Assembly (NCBI RefSeq): GCF_002934605.1
Contig: NZ_PTJC01000005.1
Location: 2,232,001-2,296,000, forward strand
Length of the DNA stretch: 64,000 bases
Reading direction: 5' to 3'
Source of the DNA: Neolewinella xylanilytica
Lineage (GTDB): Bacteria > Bacteroidota > Bacteroidia > Chitinophagales > Saprospiraceae
The notes under the pieces: model-generated
Told to the model about the DNA's origin: nothing
The model's input: only the letters and a program-made list of their open reading frames with translations
Databases searched by the model: none
Shown: in pieces, positions 7,816 through 16,020 of the stretch
How positions within the stretch are numbered: position 1 is the stretch's first letter
Layout: every line of letters begins with the position of its first letter
Position numbers and translations under genes: made by a program

Positions 7816-10088
7816 AACCTCTCGCTGGACTACTAGGGCTATTATTCCTCGTGGGTATGCCGGGTGGTCTGCCGGCACAGGGCAGCCCTTGCGAACCGCA
7901 AATTCAGTTGGTTTCCGCTACGGCGGATCGCCAGGCGGGCTTTGTTGCTCTCCAGGTGCTGGCGCGTGGATTAGACTGTGATGTTATCGAGCAACTCGAA
8001 GCCGGTGATCTCCATATAAGCGAACGGATCGGCAACCAAGCTCCACAGACCATCAGCATCGTTCGCGTCACGGATTCCCTGGTCTACGACACCCTCAATA
8101 TGAACCGGGATAGCGTGGATGTTCTCTTTTTGGTCGACGCCAGCCGGGATGCCCAACTATCGGCCTCGTTGGATATGATCCAGACCTTTCTTGAGCGACA
8201 CAACAATGCTAGAGGGAATTATCAGGTGCAAGTTTTTTCCGACAAGATTGAGCCGCCCATTCCGATCGATCCAGCGCGCCCGATGGATGCACTGCGGAGC
8301 GTCAAAACCAGGTCCGGTCAACCTCACCTCTACGCCGCTTTGCTGTCCGTTCTCCAAGGGCGGGAAAAAGCTTCGAATAAACAACTCATCTTCCTTTTCT
8401 CCGGGGGTGCCAATGTGGCGCCGGACTATACAGACCGTCCCCGCCTTCCGCCCCAAGCGGAGCACGTCTACCGGGCAGTGGAAGCACTAGGGAATAAGCT
8501 GTACCTCTTTACCATAACCAATACCGGCGCAATCAGCTCGGGGCCCGAAGCTGAGGGAGCGCCAGGGGACTTTTTGCGCCAACTTCCCCTGAAAACGCCG
8601 GTAGGGGATGACGGCCATGCGCGGGGAAGCCTCCCGGATGGGGTAGAACAAGTATTCGGGGGCGGTCGGCGGGTGGCGACTTCGCACTTGGTGATGGTCA
8701 AACCGCAAGACTTGGTATTCACCGGCCGGCTGCGGCAATACGGGCTGGTGGATGCCCACCGTGCCGATGCCGATACCAGCTACGCCACATTCAGTATGGG
8801 TAGCTTTAACGATCCGGTACGCATCGGCGAGTTGCGGCAGGCGGTATCGTGGTTTGGTCCTACGCTCTTCGGTCTCCTGGGGGTAGGTGGCCTATTGGCA
8901 GTATTCTATTTCGTGGTCCCCCAGATTCGGCGGCGGCAGTTTCGGCACGATCACGTAGTACCCTACGCAAGCCAGCCAGGGCGGCAGGTACTCGACCCCA
9001 TGACCCGCGAACCCATCCGGGACGGCGATCCAGTGGTCAACATATGTTCTATGGTCGTCCCCTTACAAACCTGGAAGGACTGTGGCGATCAGTGCCCACA
9101 CTATCCGGGATGCACGAATAATAACCTGCAGTGCTCGGGGGCGGGGCGTGGGCAGAGCCTCAATTTTTTTGCACTACACGGTGTGAACCGACGCCTGAAC
9201 TGGATCTGGTTCGGCGCACTTGGCGGATTTAGCGGGTGGGTGCTTTATGCTCTCATTGCCGGTGCGGGACGCAATTGGTTGGCTACCGCTGCCGGTAATT
9301 TATCCGCATACCAAAATGCGGAATCCTTACTGCGTGAGGCGGTGATCGGGGCGTGTTTCGGACTCGGAATGACGCTCATGCTAGCCATAATGGAAGAGCG
9401 TTCCCAGTCGCGCCGTATTTCCGTCCGGCGTATCCTGCTCCGCACGCTACTGGGAGGTTTGGCTGCCACAATTGCCTTTGGCGGTGGATTCTTGTTGCTC
9501 GAATGGGAACTTGTAGCGAGTCCGATCGTGTCAGCGGCCATCTCCTGGACCGTTTTCGGCGTGGCGCTCGGTTTTGTGCTTACCCTGCGTTCCACCATTG
9601 AGCGCAAACGCGGATTATTAGGTGGGTTGATCTCCGGAGCGATCGGATTCGTGGTGTATTGGCTGTCGCAGAAATTTTTGGGTACGGATCTAATCCCCAA
9701 GGTAATCAGCCTGCTGATTTCGGGAGCCTTGCTGGGGCTGGTACTTGACACGGTAGTGAAGCTAGCGGAAAACTACGAGATCGAATACATTAGTCCGGCC
9801 AACTACTACCGGAAAGTGCCCCTAAGCAAATGGCTCAAAAGTAGCTGGGACATACTGATCGGTACCCAACCGGGTTGTCAGGTCTACATCAAGTGGCCCG
9901 ATGAGAATGTCCTGCCCGAACACGCCCGCATTAAGCTGGAGGGTGGGCGGGTGTATCTCTACCCGCAGGGCGAAACGCTGGTCAACGGCGAGATTATTCA
10001 CGGACAGAAGCGCGTTCAACTCCAGTCTGGAGATACGCTACAGCTAGGTCGGCGCAGTACCACGCAGATGCGGTTTTGGGAGCGGTAA
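7812..10088 (+). CDS. Polytopic VWA-like / U-box-RING-like / FHA protein, candidate E3 or receptor
   Basis: The order in this 758-residue protein is: signal peptide (1-22); a beta domain and VWA-like domain in the periplasm with a degenerate metal site (D109-A-S111-R-D113); a transmembrane helix (about 347-369); a cytosolic Cys-rich segment; about six hydrophobic helices (460-645); and a C-terminal FHA domain (about 677-758). The FHA part shows LIG (682-684), HAR (704-706) and VNG (724-726), so phosphothreonine binding is plausible. The Cys-rich segment begins VLDPMTREPI (393-402), like a U-box/RING entry, followed by C412, C424, C428, H430, C434 and C441. An even number of later helices puts this segment and the FHA on the same side as the JAB domain. 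As the last operon gene it is the best candidate for an E3-like adaptor. That role is inference. Confidence 0.88.
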   Translation: MKPLAGLLGLLFLVGMPGGLPAQGSPCEPQIQLVSATADRQAGFVALQVLARGLDCDVIEQLEAGDLHISERIGNQAPQTISIVRVTDSLVYDTLNMNRDSVDVLFLVDASRDAQLSASLDMIQTFLERHNNARGNYQVQVFSDKIEPPIPIDPARPMDALRSVKTRSGQPHLYAALLSVLQGREKASNKQLIFLFSGGANVAPDYTDRPRLPPQAEHVYRAVEALGNKLYLFTITNTGAISSGPEAEGAPGDFLRQLPLKTPVGDDGHARGSLPDGVEQVFGGGRRVATSHLVMVKPQDLVFTGRLRQYGLVDAHRADADTSYATFSMGSFNDPVRIGELRQAVSWFGPTLFGLLGVGGLLAVFYFVVPQIRRRQFRHDHVVPYASQPGRQVLDPMTREPIRDGDPVVNICSMVVPLQTWKDCGDQCPHYPGCTNNNLQCSGAGRGQSLNFFALHGVNRRLNWIWFGALGGFSGWVLYALIAGAGRNWLATAAGNLSAYQNAESLLREAVIGACFGLGMTLMLAIMEERSQSRRISVRRILLRTLLGGLAATIAFGGGFLLLEWELVASPIVSAAISWTVFGVALGFVLTLRSTIERKRGLLGGLISGAIGFVVYWLSQKFLGTDLIPKVISLLISGALLGLVLDTVVKLAENYEIEYISPANYYRKVPLSKWLKSSWDILIGTQPGCQVYIKWPDENVLPEHARIKLEGGRVYLYPQGETLVNGEIIHGQKRVQLQSGDTLQLGRRSTTQMRFWER

Positions 10089-10693
10089 GATTATGCTGGT
10101 TCCAGGAAGCTTGTGGGTGGAGTGGGGAAAACAGATGCTATCTATTAACGTATTCGTGCTGCGTACTTCTGATGACGTAGGGTGCCCCCTGCCCCTAACC
10201 CGGCTAACTTGCCGCTATTACCTGGATAAATCTGCCGAGTATTCAATTGGTAGCGTAAGGTGCCGCGATGGGGGCGCGCAGGTAGTGGGGGAAAGCGGGT
10301 AACGCCTCTAGCGGAAAGGGGCGGACGGATTTTTCCCCGGAGTGGGTGGGAATCCCAACCAGCCGCCGCCGCACTGGCTCCCCTTGATCCGCACTCACCA
10401 CCGCCCACAACGATGGCCCTCCGGGCATACCCTGCAAGCATGCGGATCGAGTGAAAAGGGTACACCACTATCCGTCCACCCGGGCCCGGGCGGTTTCAGC
10501 GGTTACCTATGTGATTTGCAACGTGATATGGCGGTTCCCATCATGCCATGCGAGAGGACGCCACCCAACAATTATACAACATTTTGTTGAAATATCAACG
10601 CTGGCCCACCCAAAAATTTAAAAAATATGCTCTTATTCAACTCGGGAATGATCAAGGGTGCCCCGCCTGAATGCAATCAGTACGGGCGATATC
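10089..10693. other. Non-coding gap between convergent genes
   Basis: About 600 bases lie between the end of the ubiquitin-like operon and the stop of a minus-strand gene. Short frames exist, but none has a signal peptide, domain or sensible composition. Bases 10560-10640 are markedly AT-rich against the surrounding sequence and contain a small inverted repeat (CAACA TTT TGTTG near 10579). No strong terminator hairpin with a T-run was found. The segment may hold transcription ends for both convergent units or an unrecognised RNA. Confidence 0.6.
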
Positions 10694-11569
10694 CTACTCA
10701 ATGATCTCCAGCGCCGATTCGATTAGCCCGACTTGCGTGAGAATCTCGGCTTCGATTTCCGCTACCTTACGTTTCCCGACTACCCCTGTCGGCAATTGAC
10801 GGGAAATGGCTTCAATCCGAACGGTTGCCCCCTTAATCGTTGCTTTCTCGGCCTGGAAGCTGACCGGCGGGGGGACGTCCCCCGATTGCGCAAGCTGACT
10901 GTTCAGCAAGTTGATCCGCTCATCCTTGATCTCCAATTTGCGTTTTGCCTGATCCAGTGCTGTCTGTAAGTCTTCTAATTCGTCGTCCAGCACTTCTTCC
11001 TGTTCGGCGATAGATTCGGACATTCGCTTTTGGTCGTCATTCATGGCCTGGTAGGCGCGCCTTTGATCGTTAAAGTACTGACCGCACTGCTCGATCAAAT
11101 TGTCGTAGAGATGGGTGATGGGCACGATGGACGACTCCTCAATAATGTCCCGTCCCGCAATGCTACCCTGTAGCTCGTTCATGGCCTGGGAGTAAGTAGT
11201 CAGGTCCTGGCGCACTTGTTTCGTCCAGGCTGAGAGAGGATCCTGCCCGAAAGCAAAATCCGAACCTCCCTGGGCGACTATCTGGCTAAACTCTTCCTTG
11301 CGCGCGTCCCTTGCTGCTACGAGCAGCCGGGTCAGGGAATCGACTTCTTCCACGAACTGGGCCTGTTCGGCCAACTGCGCTTCTGCCCGTTCGGCTCGCT
11401 CCTGCATCCGTTGCACTTCCGCCCGATTGATTCCGGTGTCCGCGGTTGCCGCCCGACCAGCCACGTACCCGATCATCCCGGCCAATAGGAGGGGGAGCGT
11501 AGCGGCTAGTAAAAAGTCACGTAGGGGAGTGGCCCGCTTCTCTTCACGGCGGGAAATTTTGACGGACAT
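10694..11569 (-). CDS. Membrane-anchored coiled-coil protein, unknown function
   Basis: This 291-residue protein has a basic N-terminus, one transmembrane helix at about residues 20-38, and long heptad-like stretches (roughly 48-95 and 175-235) rich in Glu, Gln, Arg and Leu that predict coiled coils. It resembles no enzyme. Its topology (short inside, long coiled coil outside) recalls the accessory membrane subunits of Bacteroidota type VI secretion systems such as TssO, but no other secretion gene is in the window, so I do not assign it. A 46-residue membrane peptide precedes it on the same strand. It converges on the ubiquitin-like operon across a 0.6 kb gap and could be an accessory to it. 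Confidence 0.72.
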   Translation of the reverse strand: MSVKISRREEKRATPLRDFLLAATLPLLLAGMIGYVAGRAATADTGINRAEVQRMQERAERAEAQLAEQAQFVEEVDSLTRLLVAARDARKEEFSQIVAQGGSDFAFGQDPLSAWTKQVRQDLTTYSQAMNELQGSIAGRDIIEESSIVPITHLYDNLIEQCGQYFNDQRRAYQAMNDDQKRMSESIAEQEEVLDDELEDLQTALDQAKRKLEIKDERINLLNSQLAQSGDVPPPVSFQAEKATIKGATVRIEAISRQLPTGVVGKRKVAEIEAEILTQVGLIESALEIIE

Positions 11570-11606
11570 GATGCTGGGCGTTTCCCGTTTATTCCCGAAA
11601 ACTGAG

Positions 11607-11747
11607 TTAAGTTACCGCGCGAATAAAGGATTTAAGCGCGGACTTGATGGTGCCGTCGTCGTCCCAACCGAATAGGAAAATAAGCACCATCGCAATCACC
11701 ACGAGTACAGTGTAAGCCAGGTATTTGCGGTGCTGAGTCTGAAGCAT
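11607..11747 (-). CDS. 46-residue single-pass membrane peptide
   Basis: The minus-strand frame starts ATG at 11747 and stops TAA at 11607-11609. The product starts MLQTQHRKYLAY, has one hydrophobic helix of about 16 residues (VLVVIAMVLIFLFGW) and ends with a short polar tail. A basic N-terminus before the helix predicts an N-in topology. It sits 37 bases upstream of the coiled-coil membrane gene on the same strand, which supports it being real and co-transcribed. No family is recognised. Confidence 0.55.
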   Translation of the reverse strand: MLQTQHRKYLAYTVLVVIAMVLIFLFGWDDDGTIKSALKSFIRAVT

Positions 11748-11858
11748 CCCTGAAGATACTTCCTTAAATTATGACCGGCAAGTGCAACGAAGCCTTTGGT
11801 TGAACCAACAATTTGTTGCACCGCCGGTTATCATCCAGCAAGCGAAACCACCCCACTC

Positions 11859-13904
11859 ATGGCCTTCAACCTCACCTCCAAATTCGACCCCACCGGCGAT
11901 CAACCCCAGGCGATCAAAAAACTGGTCCATGGTGTACGGGAAGGGGAGCGAGGGCAGGTGTTGCTGGGGGTTACCGGGTCCGGGAAGACGTTCACCATGG
12001 CGAACACCATCGCCCAGCTGAACCGTCCGACCCTGGTGCTTACCCACAACAAAACACTGACCGCCCAGCTCTACGGTGAATTCAAGGAATTCTTCCCGGA
12101 CAACGCGGTGGAGTACTTCGTCAGCTATTACGATTACTACCAGCCCGAAGCCTACATCTCTACCTCCGATACCTACATCGAGAAGGATTTGGCAATCAAC
12201 GAGGAGGTCGACAAACTACGGCTGCGGGCGACCTCCAACCTGCTAAGTGGTCGTCGTGACATCATCATCGTAGCCTCGGTTTCCGTCATCTACGGTATGG
12301 GTAACCCGGAGGACTATAAATCGGGCATCATTCGCCTCGAAGTCGGGCAGACCAAGAGTCGCAACGGCTTTCTGTACGACCTGGTGGATAGTCTGTACAG
12401 CCGTACGGAAACCGACTTTCGCCGGGCCACCTTCCGTGTCCGGGGTGATACAGTAGACATCAATCTTCCTTACGTGGATTTCGGTTACCGCGTGGTCTTC
12501 TTCGGCGACGAGATTGAAACCATCGAACGGATCGAGATCGAGAGCGGAAAACGGATTGAAACGATGCGCAACGCCGCCATCTTCCCGGCTAACCTGTACA
12601 TCGCTCCCAAGGAGCGCCTCAATGGCATCATTCGCAATATCGAGGACGAGCTCTACGAACAGGAGCGCTACTTCGAACGGGAAAGTCGGTTGTTGGAAGC
12701 CAAGCGGATCCACGAGCGTACCAGCTTCGACCTCGAGATGATGCGGGAGCTGGGATACTGTAACGGTGTCGAGAACTACAGCCGCTTCTTCGATGGCCGT
12801 CGCCCGGGTACGCGGCCATTCTGTTTGTTGGACTACTTCCCGGACGACTACCTGATGATCATCGATGAGAGCCACGTCACCGTCCCCCAGGTGCGCGGTA
12901 TGTTCGGCGGCGACCGGGCGCGAAAGCTGTCTCTCGTCAACTTCGGGTTCCGCTTACCCTCGGCGATGGACAACCGGCCGCTAAATTTCACCGAGTTCGA
13001 AAGCCTGATTAATCAGGTAGTGTACGTTTCCGCTACGCCCGGCGACTACGAACTGGAGCAGACGGGCGGGGAGATCGTGGAACAGCTAATTCGACCCACC
13101 GGCCTGCTGGATCCGCCCATTGAAATCCGGCCGAGTATAAACCAGATCGATGACCTCATCGAAGAAATCGACGAGCGCCGGAAAGTAAACGAACGGGTTT
13201 TGGTTACAACCCTGACCAAGCGGATGAGCGAGGAACTGACCAGCTACTTCGCCAATATGAATATTCGAGTCCGCTACATCCACTCCGAGGTGGACACCAT
13301 GGAACGGGTGGAAATTCTGCGCGATCTGCGCCTTGGAGAGTTTGATGTGCTGGTGGGCGTTAACCTATTGCGGGAAGGACTTGACTTACCAGAGGTTTCC
13401 CTGGTTGCGATCCTGGACGCAGACAAGGAAGGTTTTCTACGTAATGAGCGCAGCCTCACCCAAACCGCCGGTCGCGCCGCCCGCAATAGCAATGGCCTGG
13501 TGATTTTCTACGCCGACGTCGTGACCGATTCCATGCGGCGCACCATCGACGAAACGAATCGTCGGCGCGCCATCCAGATGGCGTACAACGAAGAACATGG
13601 CATCATTCCAGAGACCCTCGCCAAAACCCGGGAGGAGATCATTAACCGGAGTACCATCCTGGATATTCGCGGCCGCAAAGCTCGGAATGCTTACGTGGAG
13701 CAAACCGAACCGAGCGTCGCCGCCGACCCGGTCCTTCAACATATGTCCAAGGATCAATTAGAGCTGGCGATCGCCGAATCCGAACGGAAGATGAAAAAGG
13801 CAGCGAAGGAACTGGACTTCATGAGTGCCGCCCAGTACCGGGACGAAGTCTTCGCCCTAAAGGCCAAGCTCAAGATGGGCAATATGGTGCTGAAGGAGAA
13901 CTAG
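11859..13904 (+). CDS. uvrB: UvrABC excinuclease subunit B
   Basis: UvrB verifies DNA damage delivered by UvrA and recruits UvrC for dual incision in nucleotide excision repair. The 681-residue product matches the family length. Seen are the N-terminal SKFDPTGDQPQAI, Walker A GVTGSGKT (37-44), the aromatic-rich beta-hairpin region (YYDYYQPEAY), the DESH box, helicase motif V/VI residues (LLREGLDLPEVSL, QTAGRAARN) and a C-terminal UVR domain for UvrC contact. The ATG at 11859 is chosen because the frame extends upstream only with non-conserved residues, whereas UvrB proteins start a few residues before the SKF motif. It stands alone as a transcription unit. Confidence 0.97.
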   Translation: MAFNLTSKFDPTGDQPQAIKKLVHGVREGERGQVLLGVTGSGKTFTMANTIAQLNRPTLVLTHNKTLTAQLYGEFKEFFPDNAVEYFVSYYDYYQPEAYISTSDTYIEKDLAINEEVDKLRLRATSNLLSGRRDIIIVASVSVIYGMGNPEDYKSGIIRLEVGQTKSRNGFLYDLVDSLYSRTETDFRRATFRVRGDTVDINLPYVDFGYRVVFFGDEIETIERIEIESGKRIETMRNAAIFPANLYIAPKERLNGIIRNIEDELYEQERYFERESRLLEAKRIHERTSFDLEMMRELGYCNGVENYSRFFDGRRPGTRPFCLLDYFPDDYLMIIDESHVTVPQVRGMFGGDRARKLSLVNFGFRLPSAMDNRPLNFTEFESLINQVVYVSATPGDYELEQTGGEIVEQLIRPTGLLDPPIEIRPSINQIDDLIEEIDERRKVNERVLVTTLTKRMSEELTSYFANMNIRVRYIHSEVDTMERVEILRDLRLGEFDVLVGVNLLREGLDLPEVSLVAILDADKEGFLRNERSLTQTAGRAARNSNGLVIFYADVVTDSMRRTIDETNRRRAIQMAYNEEHGIIPETLAKTREEIINRSTILDIRGRKARNAYVEQTEPSVAADPVLQHMSKDQLELAIAESERKMKKAAKELDFMSAAQYRDEVFALKAKLKMGNMVLKEN

Positions 13905-14030
13905 GGGTGGTTTTGCACCGGCTAGTGTAGCGGCTTTTACTAATAATCACTGTCAACCCACGATTTAACACCACTCTCACCGTATGCGAGTAGTGCTTCG
14001 TACTAGTCGCCCGTACGCAATGTCGTCGGA

Positions 14031-14105
14031 CGACTACTCGCCCAACGATTACTCGTCCGACCACTACTCGCCCAACGATTACTCGCCCAACCACTACTCG
14101 CCCAG
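14031..14105. repeat. Tandem array of five 15-bp units
   Basis: Five consecutive 15-base units of the form CSAYTACTCGYCCRA (Y = C/T, S = C/G, R = A/G) lie between uvrB and eboA, at 14031, 14046, 14061, 14076 and 14091. Two versions alternate (CGATTACTCG and CCACTACTCG). A reverse-complement of the core, GCGAGTAGTG, sits just upstream at 13986-13995 and could pair with any CACTACTCGC unit. One further unit, CCACTACTCGTCCGA, occurs at 24947-24961. Units abut without spacers, so this is not a CRISPR array. Confidence 0.85.
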
Positions 14106-14184
14106 CCAAAACACCCCATCCCAGCCTTAACACCGAAACACTACCCAAACCCTCGCGTTCCCAAGCTAAACCGACCGGCAGATC

Positions 14185-15030
14185 ATGAACAGCACCCTCC
14201 ACCACATCCTCCAACGGCACCTGACTACCGAAGGGAACGATTGGTTGGAAGCAAAACTGGCGGAAATACGGCAAGACTTCAAGCCCCGCACCTTCTACCT
14301 CGCTTTCGGAGCCTGTGCCCGCTATCTGGGCAAGGAGAACCTGACCTTTACCGAAGCCGAGTACAGCTCCTTTCACACCTTCTATCCGAATTTCGCCGCT
14401 ACCGACTGGACCGCCGACGAGCTCGGACGCATCCTGCTGATGACCGCCCTTCCCCAAGCGCGGAACCAGGAGGTGCTCGACGAATTATTTGCCAGCGCCG
14501 ACTACCGCGAAGCCATGGCGATGTACCGCGGCCTCTACTTTCTCGATAACGCCGTCGAATTCTCGGACCGCGCCCGGGAAGGCCTGCGCACTAATATGGT
14601 CGGTGTGTTCGACGCCATCGCCCTGGAAAATCCCTATCCCGCCCGCTACCTTTCCCAGGACGCCTGGAACCAGATGGTGCTGAAGGCCATGTTCATGCAG
14701 CGCCCCATGTACCGAATCTACCGCATCGAAGACCGGAAGAACGAAACGCTCGCCGACATCTTTATCGACTACGCCGAGGAACGGTGGTCGGCCCACCGGC
14801 CGGTAAGCCCGGAGCTGTGGCGCTTCATCGCCGGATACGCTAACGAGCGCTCCTTCCCGGCCCTGCAAAAAACCGTCTCGGAAGGAAACGAATGGGAACG
14901 TGCCGCGGCAACCAAAGCTATCCGGGAAAGCAATTATGTGCCCGCGAAAGAATGGCTGGACAGCCAGCCGGGAGACACCTCCAGGCTCCCGGGATGGAAC
15001 GAGATCGGGCGGGCGGCGGCACCCCGATGA
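14185..15030 (+). CDS. eboA: EboA-like protein of the ebo cluster
   Basis: This 281-residue soluble, mostly alpha-helical protein (repeated Trp/Tyr-rich helices) begins a cluster whose other members match eboB, eboC, eboE and eboF in order. The ebo cluster is widespread in cyanobacteria, Bacteroidota and some algae. In Nostoc it was linked to moving the scytonemin precursor to the periplasm. The biochemical role of EboA itself is not known. Identification rests on the helical character, size and position. The ATG start is followed immediately by a plausible N-terminus. The next gene is 84 bases downstream on the same strand. Confidence 0.82.
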   Translation: MNSTLHHILQRHLTTEGNDWLEAKLAEIRQDFKPRTFYLAFGACARYLGKENLTFTEAEYSSFHTFYPNFAATDWTADELGRILLMTALPQARNQEVLDELFASADYREAMAMYRGLYFLDNAVEFSDRAREGLRTNMVGVFDAIALENPYPARYLSQDAWNQMVLKAMFMQRPMYRIYRIEDRKNETLADIFIDYAEERWSAHRPVSPELWRFIAGYANERSFPALQKTVSEGNEWERAAATKAIRESNYVPAKEWLDSQPGDTSRLPGWNEIGRAAAPR

Positions 15031-15114
15031 AACCCCGCCCGCTCGCGCGTCGTTGCTTTCTACGACCGTACATTACCCAACCTATCCACTAGCTGACCAA
15101 CCGCTCCCGCCCTT

Positions 15115-16017
15115 ATGCAATTCATCGACCCCCACGTTCACATGGTTTCCCGCACGACGGACGACTACGAGGCCATGAGCGCCGCCGGCATCGTCGCCCT
15201 CATTGAACCGGCCTTCTGGCTCGGGCAGCCGCGCACGGCCGTCGGGTCCTTCCGCGATTACTTCAGTACGCTGGTGGGGTGGGAGCGCTTCCGCTCTTCC
15301 CAGTTCGGCATCCGGCACTACTGCACCATCGGCCTGAACAGCAAGGAAGCCAACAACGAACCACTGGCCGAAGCCGTCATGGATCTGCTACCGCTCTTCG
15401 CGAGCAAGGAGGGCGTAGTCGCCATCGGGGAGATCGGCTACGACGATCAGACCGAGGCCGAGGATAAATATTTCCGGCAGCAGATCGATCTCGCGAAGGA
15501 ACTCGACCTCCCCATCCTCATCCACACCCCCCACCGGGATAAAAAGAACGGCACCTACCGGAGCATGGATGTCCTCGAGGAGCACGGCTGTGACCCCACC
15601 AAGGTAATCATCGACCACTGCAACGAGGAAACCGCTCAGGAAGTCCTCGACCGCGGCTACTGGACGGCCTTCACCATCTACCCCGGCACCAAGATGGGTA
15701 ACGAACGCATGGTGGACCTGATGAAGCACTACGGCCCGGAACGCATCATCGTCGACAGTTCCGCCGACTGGGGCATCAGCGACCCGCTCTCCGTTCCTAA
15801 AACCGCCGCCCTCATGTTCCAGCGCGGCATCTCCGAAGCCGACGTTCGGAAGGTCACCTACCAGAACGCTCTCACCGCCTACTCCCAGAGCGGACAAATG
15901 CGGGAGGAACACTGGCTCGACGCCCCGGAGATCGACCGCAGCCAGCTCTTCAGCGGCAACAGCGTACTCCGCAACGGCCGCAAAACCGAACGCACCGATA
16001 ACGTAGTGGAAAACTAG
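15115..16017 (+). CDS. eboB: EboB, TatD-family metal-dependent hydrolase
   Basis: This 300-residue TIM-barrel hydrolase of the TatD group shows the metal-binding residues expected in order: H7-V-H9 at the N-terminus, GEIGYD with the bridging Glu, LIHTPH, IIDHCN and DSSADWG with the final Asp. TatD proteins are usually nucleases, but in ebo clusters the substrate is thought to be a cluster-specific metabolite and is not established. The frame runs from an ATG at 15115 and stops 3 bases before eboC, so the two are probably co-translated. Confidence 0.9.
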   Translation: MQFIDPHVHMVSRTTDDYEAMSAAGIVALIEPAFWLGQPRTAVGSFRDYFSTLVGWERFRSSQFGIRHYCTIGLNSKEANNEPLAEAVMDLLPLFASKEGVVAIGEIGYDDQTEAEDKYFRQQIDLAKELDLPILIHTPHRDKKNGTYRSMDVLEEHGCDPTKVIIDHCNEETAQEVLDRGYWTAFTIYPGTKMGNERMVDLMKHYGPERIIVDSSADWGISDPLSVPKTAALMFQRGISEADVRKVTYQNALTAYSQSGQMREEHWLDAPEIDRSQLFSGNSVLRNGRKTERTDNVVEN

Positions 16018-16020
16018 CCC

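Noticed and set aside
10093-10468. Short frames in the gap after the Ub-like operon
   Set aside because: Composition is Pro/Arg/Gly-rich in all frames, with no signal peptide, hydrophobic helix or domain, and frames on both strands compete.
10694-11569. Assignment as type VI secretion TssO
   Set aside because: Only topology is similar; no other secretion genes are in the window and no specific motif could be recognised.
11796-11858. N-terminal extension of uvrB
   Set aside because: UvrB proteins begin just before the SKF motif; the extra 21 residues are unconserved in character.
14031-14105. Possible CRISPR array
   Set aside because: Units are 15 bases and directly abutting with no spacers, and no cas genes are present.
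13870-14457. Minus-strand frame with repeated GRVVV/GRVIV peptides
   Set aside because: The peptide repeats simply reflect the 15-bp DNA array, and the frame overlaps eboA; no domain or start context supports it.
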